The notes beneath the pieces are model-generated. The model saw nothing but the letters and a program-made list of their open reading frames with translations, did not search any database and was not told where the DNA came from. This document shows, in pieces, positions 56,658 through 64,000 of a stretch of 64,000 bases of DNA. The DNA lies in assembly GCA_910574455.1 (NCBI GenBank), contig CAJSYZ010000009.1, positions 3,551,040 through 3,615,039 on the forward strand, in the 5' to 3' direction. The position numbers and the translations under genes are program-made. The DNA is from Trichaptum fuscoviolaceum (Eukaryota > Basidiomycota > Agaricomycetes > Hymenochaetales > Trichaptaceae). Positions within the stretch are counted from its first letter, which is position 1. The number at the start of each line of letters is the position of its first letter.

Positions 56658-57299
56658 CCGGAGGCCCGCAGTCGTTGGGCAGGACGGCAATGGGGGTGTG
56701 GTCGTACCTGTGCGCCGGACTGGGTTGGGTATGTCTGGGTGAGCGAGGGCGCGGACAGGAATTGGACCTGTGGCTGCTCATGCGGGTAGGGCAGTACAGG
56801 CGCCGAGGACCTGTTGGCCCGCTACTGCGACTACTTGAATATACCTCCCAATTTCGAGGCCATCTGCGGTGATGTGATTAGGCTTGCCTGTGTCCAGTGC
56901 ACTGGTGACAGTTGTGGCGCTGTTTTGGTTACTGGGGGCAACATCTACTTTACATGCCACCTTCTCGGGCAGTCAAAGTCTGCGAAGGATTCAAATGTAC
57001 AGATAGTAATGGACTTCTGTATGTAAAAATGTTTTTCTTTCCTTTCTCTTACAATAACTTCATGCCCATCCCTGGGTAGCGGGCTCTGCTGTGAGGAACT
57101 CGCAGCCACTAACTGCTTGTTCCCGATACCGTTTAGGTTGAGGGTTCTCCACCCAGAATTGTACAAGTAAAATCGTCAAATCACGTGTGAGTCATGCTTT
57201 TCTGTGTATGTAATCACTTTTTTCTCGTGACTTTTCGCGTGTTGGCTACGCGCTCTTTTTTCCTTTTTAAGCCCCATACTTTTGCCTTCTCAGGTTCAT
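56658..57299. other. Spacer between gene fragments
   Basis: A frame at 56814-57026 (ARYCDYLNIPPNFEAICGD..) looks protein-like but is unrecognised. Otherwise no feature. Confidence 0.35.
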
Positions 57300-58499
57300 C
57301 AGGAAAACTACTTTCTGCTTAACATTTGGAAGCGACCAAAGTATGCGCTGTCTACCAGGATCTCACTATTACGATGATCGCAACTCGTCTTGTATGCTTC
57401 CAAACTTCTGGCTACCGAGCTCAATATCACTATCTTGAACGGTTGCATGGCATCAGAATTCGACCAGTATGGTGAACTGGAGGCCTTTGGTGCAGCATCA
57501 ACTGAACAAGTTTGTATCCGTTCAAGACCTTCTGAGGGAGTGGAATACTCAAGTGATGGCGAAGCTCAAGACATTTGTATGTACGGTGATCAAGGCACTC
57601 GACCTCGACGCCACTCGTATCAACAAGAGCACATTGGACGCACTGGCATAATGGACCACAGCTGTGCGCTCGTGTGGGACAAGTGTCAACGAGAACAACT
57701 TCCTCATTACCGGCGAAGTCGCCGGTGGCAACACATTTGGAGCTTTGTATCTTGGTCGCGGTCATACACCGACAATGTCGCCGGCCCCTGATTTGGCTGC
57801 CTTTAACAACATGACGTCGGACGATAATCAATACTCTCTCCGCTCGGAGGTGTTCACTTTGGATTTGTACGGTCGGTTTGCTACGGAGAAGCTTGCTCGT
57901 CTCATGGAGATGTATTGGGACCAAGTGTACTCGAAGCCAGAGTTCACTGCTCTGCCTCCGTATTTGTTCAGTGGTGCCGACTTTGCTTGGATCCCTTCGC
58001 GTGATGAGCCGTTCGGTTTCGTCGCTCTCGAGTTCGGTCGCAAAGGTGCCTTTGGTGTTTGTGTTTGTCTTGGTGGTCTCGGTCTCATGCCTGGATGGGT
58101 AAGTTCATATTTTCTGTCTCTAATCTGCCATCTGACTTGGTTGCATTGAGTTCATCAGCACACATGTTGTCCCAGCTTACGAAGACAATTAAAATGGCGC
58201 TCAAGTCTACGGAAGACGAGGGTGCTATCTTGCGTGCTCGATCGGTTGTCCAGCGTTTCCCGGTTGTTGAATGGCGTCAGCGCATGGACGATGTCCACAA
58301 GCGCAGTTTTGTTACTAGCCGACAGTTTGCTGGCTCTCTGGCATGGAGACCTTCGGATGGTGAAGCTGAGCATGCGCCTGGCGTAGCGGTCATGGATACG
58401 GAAGATTGGGATCCTGAACGTTGGGAAAAACCGATGCTGTCCAACTGGGACACCCGAAGCACATACGCCAGCTCACACAGCTCGATCCCTGGAGCTTAA
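57300..58499 (+). pseudogene. AGS1: Alpha-1,3-glucan synthase remnant with internal deletion
   Basis: The host enzyme makes cell-wall alpha-1,3-glucan at the plasma membrane and is normally over 2000 residues. The left part, in three frames, matches the extracellular amylase-like domain: [79 protein letters not shown]. From about 57840 the same frame continues directly with the cytosolic synthase (GT5) domain: [50 protein letters not shown]. Then, after an intron 58099-58158, HMLSQLTKTIKMALKSTE and VEWRQRMDDVHKRSF to a stop at 58497. More than a thousand residues between the domains are missing. Non-functional. Confidence 0.85.
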
Positions 58500-58569
58500 G
58501 CCATTCGATGCGCAAAGCCACCTCTGCGGAAGATAAAGCGAGGTAAAAGAGAGCCCACACTCTTCCAAA

Positions 58570-59292
58570 AGAATCCGTACCGACCCATCCTGGTGCAAGT
58601 TCAAAAGCCACCCCACCGCCGCCGCCGCGACCGAAACCGAAAGTCAAGACAAAACCAGATGCAGGGAAGCCGCTGGTGAAGCTCGAGCCGAAGTCTGAGA
58701 TCAAGGTCAAGGGCTCCGGGTCGTCTTTGGCCTCGACGTTCACGGCTGTCAGAGGCGAGGACGCGCCGTACCAGGAGTTCAAGCTGATGGGCTGCGACGG
58801 GCATGGTGGTGAAGTTCGACTCGCGAAAGCCGGTTGACATCAGGACGTGGGCGCAGCTGCGTCGTGACCCTACTGGTGAGGGTCTGGGCGGAGTCAGTTC
58901 GCAAGTGCCCATGATGCCGATGTTGGGAGCAGATGGGAAGCCCGTCATTGGAAAAGACGGACGTATAGTCATGGTTGATGCAGAGGGCCGGCTGATCCAC
59001 AATGCCTACGGTGAGGCGATCCCCTCAAAAGGGAAAGGATCGCAAAGACAAGGACAAGGATAAGCGGAAATGCAAGTTTCAGAAGAAGACCAGGCAGGTG
59101 TTCCTGGTTCCCGAGCACATCCGGAGGATGTGTCGAGAGGAACGGTATCCCTGGGTCGCGGAGGACGGGACGGGCAGTGAGGTGTGGGTGGGAAGGATGG
59201 AGAAGGCCGCGAAGAGCGAGACGCATGCGATGTTCACGCCTGCAGCGACGCAGGTGTTCAAGTTCGTGCCTGCGCACCGGTTCAAGAGGTAG
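58570..59292 (+). pseudogene. TFG1: Fragment of TFIIF alpha subunit (RAP74/Tfg1)
   Basis: The host protein is a general RNA polymerase II factor. Pieces in different frames: KPKVKTKPDAGKPLVKLEPK, SLASTFTAVRGEDAPYQEFK, VVKFDSRKPVDIRTW, DPTGEG, DGRIVMVDAEGRLIHNAYG, then KFQKKTRQVFLVPEHIRRM, EERYPWV, GSEVWVGRMEKAAKSETHA and FKFVPAHRF to a stop at 59290. This is only the N-terminal dimerisation region of a much larger protein, with at least three frameshifts. A partial second copy begins near 63848. Confidence 0.8.
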
Positions 59293-60528
59293 ATCTGACG
59301 TGAGCGTGTACTGGCAGAGACTTCAAATATCAAGCATCATCAATCGGACTTGACACATTCTCATATACATAGGACACACAGCATCACGTCAGTTCGAAAT
59401 GAACGGCATGGAGGGGATGTTACCTAGCGACCAGGTAAGCTTCTTTGTCATTGTGCACGCTTCTGCCACTCACACCGCGCACAAAGCTATCAAGCTCAGT
59501 GGCTCATACAAGCCTTAACCCTGATGCCTATCGACGATTATCTGTTTGCGCTCGTTCAGAGTAACGATGTTCTATACAGTCCAGTGGCTGCGAATGTGAC
59601 ACTCGCTGTTGATTCCTCGCTATTGCTTTACCTGATGTTTCTGCCGATGAAGTATTTGTTCTTACTGAAGTTTCGTCGCCAACGTTCCTTGAAGGGGAGC
59701 CGACGAAACCAACTATCCAAAAACCTTGAACTAAACTGTAGGCTCTGTAATCGATACCCAAGTCAACCCGAGTCATAATAACCATCTTGCCTCTCTAACC
59801 AGATTTATGCATGCGACAGCCTGTGCTGAGAGAAAAAGTAACACATCGACCCTTGCAACATGCCTTTGCCTGAAGATGGAGATAGCAATTTGACACTTTT
59901 GTCAGCTGTTTCAACTCCTAGTAGGACCTATATTTACCGAAGACGATGGAGTGGACCACTCTCTGTACCGGTTCGCTCTGTCCCTGAACTCAAGAACGCG
60001 GCCGCGGCAATACATCAGGAAAAGTGCAAAAAAAATCCAGGCTGGTAATAACCTCTGGAATCAAGAATATACCAGGGAAACGCAGGGAACCCCTGCAAGG
60101 AATAGACAGCGTTTATAAGAGCTTGGATTTCGCCGTAAGGCAATGTAACCATGACGGCTCTTGTAACCCGTGTGAGAATTTTGGGGGTTGGAAGGCCTGG
60201 AATCTCGCGTAACCCCTGTAATCCTGCTCATCGATATAACGGATTCCAGCCAATTACGACGGATTCTGTGTAATATATTATCCAAATTCGGACATAAGGC
60301 TTGCCAAAGTGCCAGACCTGACAACGGGTTCTGGCCTATACCATGAGTTGCAGGCCATATATCTCTTAAAATCCATTGCCAGCGGCATAAACATTGCTGC
60401 CTATTCAGCATCCCAGGTCCTTTCAGCACATAAAATGATATACAAGCAGTTAGAGGCTGTGAGTTGCTAACTCACAGCAAAGCCCGCAACCCGGGAAAAT
60501 GGGTATAGAAGAGAAAAAACATTTATTG
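59293..60528. other. Spacer, unassigned remnants
   Basis: At 59390-59740 a start (MNGMEGMLPSDQ), a GTAAGC donor, and QAQWLIQALTLMPIDDYLFALVQSN appear in succession, followed in another frame by LPDVSADEVFVLTEVSSPTF. This looks like one more truncated gene with a frameshift, but I do not recognise it. 59780-60528 shows nothing I can support. Confidence 0.3.
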
Positions 60529-61530
60529 TTAAGAACACATATAGTACAGAAGTATTGTACACCATACTCTTGCTGCCGCAGAAGCATCTGCCACAGGAAC
60601 AGTCCCATTGTGAGAAGCTGCCCAACTTTCAGCAGCCGCAGCTGTATCAAACATCAGTGTCGGTAAAGGTACAGTGTCCTCAGGATTTCCCCAGCCGCCC
60701 CACATGCTCTCTTCACCATTTGTACCCATGCCTTCGTCATCCTTGCCCGTCCTCAATACAAACCCGTATTGAACCAGCGTCAAGCCAAGACCAGCACAAG
60801 CTTCGCCGCATGTGTGATATTCAGGAGGTAAGGAGAAAGCCCACAAATTGGAAGGAAATAGAAACAAGCATGTTCCAAGCAAATGAGAAGAGTGTGCCCG
60901 TTGCGAGACCATCAATTGAGAGCTCGCCTGGAAGCATCATACCCGGAGATAAGGACTGAGGTGCATGGACTGACGTCTCCGAGTACGGCGGGACAGCATC
61001 CGCCTGAGTAGCGGCGTACTATGGTGGTGCATCCTTCTGTGTCCCCTCCGGTACAGCACGGAAACCATCTTCTATTGAATATGGAAAGCAAAAGTAGCCG
61101 AAACACAGTAAAGAAGCAACATGTTAATGCAGTAAAATAGGCGCACCTTCCACTAGCAACATTTGCAAAGACACCATTATTCCCAGTCTTGCCGCCAACG
61201 ACCCGCCTTCGTTCCATGCACCGACTTCCAGTTAAGCAATCTGCAATTCGGCCAGGGAGGACGCGGTGTGCGCACTCAAAGCCCGGGCTACGTACCCATG
61301 TGCCACGATTCAACCTTGGACGTGCAGCAAGACCAGCTGTGCTTGAGTAGTTTGCCCCGTGTTTCCGGCAGCTACAATGCTCACTGCACCCGACACATTT
61401 GCGCTCGGTGTCCGCTCGTTGCCAGTGTTGGATGTCCTCACAGACAAAGTCGGCTTTGCACTGAGGGTGTAGACACGGAGACGCTGCTGTTGTTGTTGAC
61501 TCGGATGAGTCAACATCGCGTGGAAACAAC
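60529..61530 (-). pseudogene. Possible Bsd2/Ndfip-like membrane protein remnant
   Basis: In changing frames on the minus strand: LSPGMMLPGELSIDGLATGT, FAWNMLVSISFQFVGFLL (membrane segment), ITHAAK, AGLGLTLVQYGFVLRTG and AESWAASHNGTVP. These resemble yeast Bsd2 / Ndfip, adaptors for the Rsp5/NEDD4 ubiquitin ligase in metal-transporter turnover (family knowledge). The first frame breaks after FVGFLLT at about 60829, and further shifts follow. The assignment rests on memory of the motif order. Confidence 0.5.
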
Positions 61531-61900
61531 CTGCTATGAAAGGTAGTCATCACATGACTGTATCTCCTGCCTAAAAGGGTTAATTACCCCTAAAGGCAAT
61601 TCACGTGACCGGATCAGTTTTCGCAGAGAATCGACACAGTTGCGTTTTCCTAAGGTACCCAAGCGACCTCTACAGGTCGCGGGAATAATAATCCATTTTT
61701 ATTCAGCAAAATCTAAATTATTTACATGCATACAGTTAACTACAGTGGCTATTGTTGTGTTGTAACCATGATCCATGAGTGAGCTGGTGAGGAGTCCGGA
61801 CTTGAAACCCCTGTATCCACATGAGTGCAACAGACAAGAGAGGTAAACAAATAAACGTACAGGACAAGTGTATTCTTCCCCGTCGCTGTATGTGCAAGCC

Positions 61901-63240
61901 TCACAATACCATAGTCTCAGTCGTGCTGAGCACATATACCGGACTCTCGGGGTCCGGATTCAATACTTCAGAGACACCGACGATGGACGCATCCTGACGG
62001 GGATACCGGACGGGTGGGTTGGTTGCGGTTGTCACTGAGAGTAAGTCGCTCGGGGTGAAGCATTGGTAAAGTATCGCGATGTTGGACGGCGGATAGGGAG
62101 GGCCTGCAATACGCACCTTCCTGGACCTTATGCGGCACAGTTTTCCACCCGGCGGGGACAGGCTGTGTCTTATTTGCCACCTGATCCCAGCTTCTGCGGC
62201 GGAGATTAGCTAGAGAATGGCGGAGATGGGGGTGGTCAACTTACACTCCTCGGAAGTACCGGCTCTGCAAGGTATCTTGCATCGGGATGCGGTGGTCTGG
62301 GTTCTTGGCTAGCAGACGCCGCATCAGATTGCATGCCTCTGGGAAACGCTTGCGGAACCATCGAGGAATGAACGCGCTTTCGTATAGTGCGTTGGCCTCA
62401 AGATTCTTGCGATCCCTCCCACGGAAGGGCAGCTAATAAAGGCGGTGTCAGTGAGGGTGATGGATTGGAACGGACGAAACTCACTCTGCCAAAGACAAGC
62501 TCATAGAACATGACGCCAACGGAGAAACTGTCGGCCTTGTACGAGTAATTGTCGCCGCGGAGCATCTCTGGTGCCATGCTGCCCGTCGCGCCTCACTTGC
62601 CCTTAGTCCTGTGCCAATTGTCATTGTAAATTAGTACCTCGTCAATGCTTACCGCGCGACCTTTGAACGTGTGCCAAACTCCCAGCCGACCTTGCTCATC
62701 CATGAAGACGTTTTCCGGCTTGAGGTGCGATGGACGATGGCCTGGTCGTGCAAGGTGCCCACGGCATAGCACTACGAAGAATATGAGACACAACTTGGGG
62801 GAAAGGAAGCGGAGACGTACAAGTTGCGCCATGATGAACTTGATTTCATGCATGCGAACCAGCTTCTTCGCGTTGCTCATCGCACCTCGCAAAGAACCGC
62901 CGGTGGCCCAAGCCCTGGATGATGATGAAGTTTTGTGGGTCTATGAGAGGGGTAGAATAGGGTGAGTTTAGCAAAGCCAGGTCAGAAAGGATCTTCTCTG
63001 TAAACATATCCCGACTGTCTCGGTCGACATTCGCACGTGGAATCTGCTTGATCGCGACCTTCTTGCCGTATTCGCGGTGGGAGATGTCCACAGCTTGGTA
63101 GACGCGGCTGAATCTGCCTTTCCCGAGGACGGCTTCGAGCCTGTAGTCGTCGAGTCGTTTGCAGAGCGCCTCGCGGGCGAGCTTTGCAGCGTCCGTGTTC
63201 CCGCGTGACACTGCCACCGTGCCACACTGGCAGGTGTAAC
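61901..63240 (-). pseudogene. Ser/Thr protein kinase, frameshifted
   Basis: Order on the minus strand: glycine loop LGKGRFSRVYQAVD, VAIKQIP (subdomain II Lys), LLNSPYSTPLIDPQNFIII, then a frame change to ATGGSLRGAMSNAKKLVRMH. Next IVHR directly followed in another frame by LKPENVFMDEQGRL, then an EFGT in place of DFG, SMAPEMLRGDNYSYKADSFSVGVMFYEL (activation-segment end and subdomain IX) and a C-lobe ending IPRWFRKRFPEACNLMRRLL. The catalytic HRD Asp codon has lost one base near 62726. At least three shifts in total. Subfamily unresolved (the sequence order fits AGC/PDK1- or ULK-like kinases). Confidence 0.75.
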
Positions 63241-63504
63241 GTAGTAAGCATACAGTCACACTCAGGTGGCACAGTAGTAAATCATCAAAAAAAGAAGATC
63301 AATATGAGTATAATACAATAACATACCATCAACAGCAGAAATGCATATATTTGAAGGCCATCCTGGGGATGGATGGACAACGACGAAGGGGAAAGAGAGA
63401 GAGGGAGGGAGGAGAGCTCGTTGCGCGACGCGTCACGGTGACGGTCTTGTTGGTAATTCAAACTCCGCAGCATCATTGTGCCTCAAGCCTCAAATCGCTA
63501 AGTC

Positions 63505-63845
63505 CGTGAAAACATCGACTCGACGACTTCCAGCTACGGGTCTTCAATTACAACACTCACGGGAAAGTGACTGCATTCGAGGCCCATCCTGATTACATTC
63601 GATGCCTGTTTGCTCATCCTATGCTTAGCATTGTGCTGACGGGCTGCGATGATATGACCACCAAAGCATGGGACTGGGATGAGCAGTGGAAGTGTATTTG
63701 GGTACGTACACCCGCCTCTTCAGAATCAGACCTCGTCTAATCATCTCTGAAGATATTTGAAGGATACACGCACTACATTATGACCTTGTCTTCGACCCCA
63801 AGGACACCAGCACCTTCGCCTCCTCTTGTCTTGATCACACCGTGA
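63505..63845 (+). pseudogene. SEC27: Fragment of COPI beta' subunit (WD40)
   Basis: The host protein is a coatomer subunit in Golgi-to-ER transport. Seen: DDFQLRVFNYNTHGKVTAFE, AHPDYIRCLFAHPMLS, VLTGCDDMTTKAWDWDEQWK, an apparent intron (GTACGT at 63702), IFEGYTHYIMT, and in a shifted frame FDPKDTSTFASSCLDHTVK. That covers part of two or three WD40 repeats of an over 800-residue protein. Immediately after HTVK the sequence switches to the TFIIF alpha copy. Confidence 0.82.
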
Positions 63846-64000
63846 AGGCTGGTGAAGCTCGAGCCGAAGTCTGAGATCAAGGTGGCTCCGGGTCGATTTT
63901 GGCCTCGACGTTCACGGCTGTCAGAGGCGAGGACGCGCCGTACTAGGAGTTCAAGCTGATGAGCTGCGACAGGCATGGGTGGCGATACGACGTGATGAAG
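63846..64000 (+). pseudogene. Second, truncated copy of the TFIIF alpha fragment
   Basis: Nucleotides from GGTGAAGCTCGAGCCGAAG to GACAGGCATGG match 58682-58806 closely, with small deletions (AAGGTGGCTCC against AAGGTCAAGGGCTCC) and CAG-to-TAG near 63944. The copy continues to the window edge. Confidence 0.8.

Overview
This window looks like nuclear DNA of a basidiomycete fungus, most likely an agaricomycete. The evidence is the dense 49-75 nt GT-AG introns, Ty3/Gypsy chromoviruses with chromodomains, a Plavaka-family transposase, and proteins resembling basidiomycete families (a BCS1-like AAA ATPase, a secreted DUF4430-like protein, alpha-1,3-glucan synthase). All family names come from reading motifs by eye; no database search was run.

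Layout. 0.8-15.7 kb: a same-strand (minus) array of five homologous two-exon genes for an unrecognised 139-140 aa protein. Four look intact and one is frameshifted. The array is broken up by a hAT-like MITE (6532-7121), a complete 6.3 kb chromovirus (7557-13895, TSD GATAC) and a TIR element (14484-15306) that sits in the 5' UTR of the last copy. 16.1-16.8 kb: a three-exon gene for a small, probably NTF2-like protein. 16.8-23.5 kb: no convincing gene. 23.55-29.7 kb: a DEDDy (RNase D/WRN-type) 3'-5' exonuclease gene split by a 5.24 kb gag-only LTR retrotransposon, itself carrying a 676 bp TIR element. 30.3-31.6 kb: a decayed BCS1-like ATPase. 33.8-36.0 kb: a plus-strand pseudogene of unknown family.

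36.2-47.6 kb: a minus-strand Plavaka transposase gene interrupted by a second chromovirus (37067-43772, TSD ATGGG) and a second copy of the 676 bp TIR element (43810-44485, TSD TGGAAGCC). 47.9-52.1 kb: a divergently transcribed multi-exon gene that may be the transposon's companion. 53.3-55.4 kb: two genes with intact frames, a secreted DUF4430-like protein and a choline-phosphate cytidylyltransferase-like protein that lacks the HxGH signature. 55.8-64.0 kb: a mosaic of truncated, frameshifted fragments of host genes (exportin CSE1, alpha-1,3-glucan synthase, TFIIF alpha twice, Bsd2/Ndfip-like, a protein kinase, COPI beta').

How it fits together. The window is mostly a record of mobile-element activity. 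The two chromoviruses share a design: an 11-nt self-priming match between LTR and PBS that covaries between the elements, and a -1 slippery heptamer at the end of gag. Both have broken pol genes, by a CGA-to-TGA change in one and a 1-bp deletion in the other. The most promising undescribed biology is the tandem 140-aa family, including the copy whose start codon lies inside a 26-bp inverted repeat. Next are the 676-bp TIR element with two outward-facing Pol III-type promoters around a telomere-like core, and the gene-fragment mosaic at the right end.
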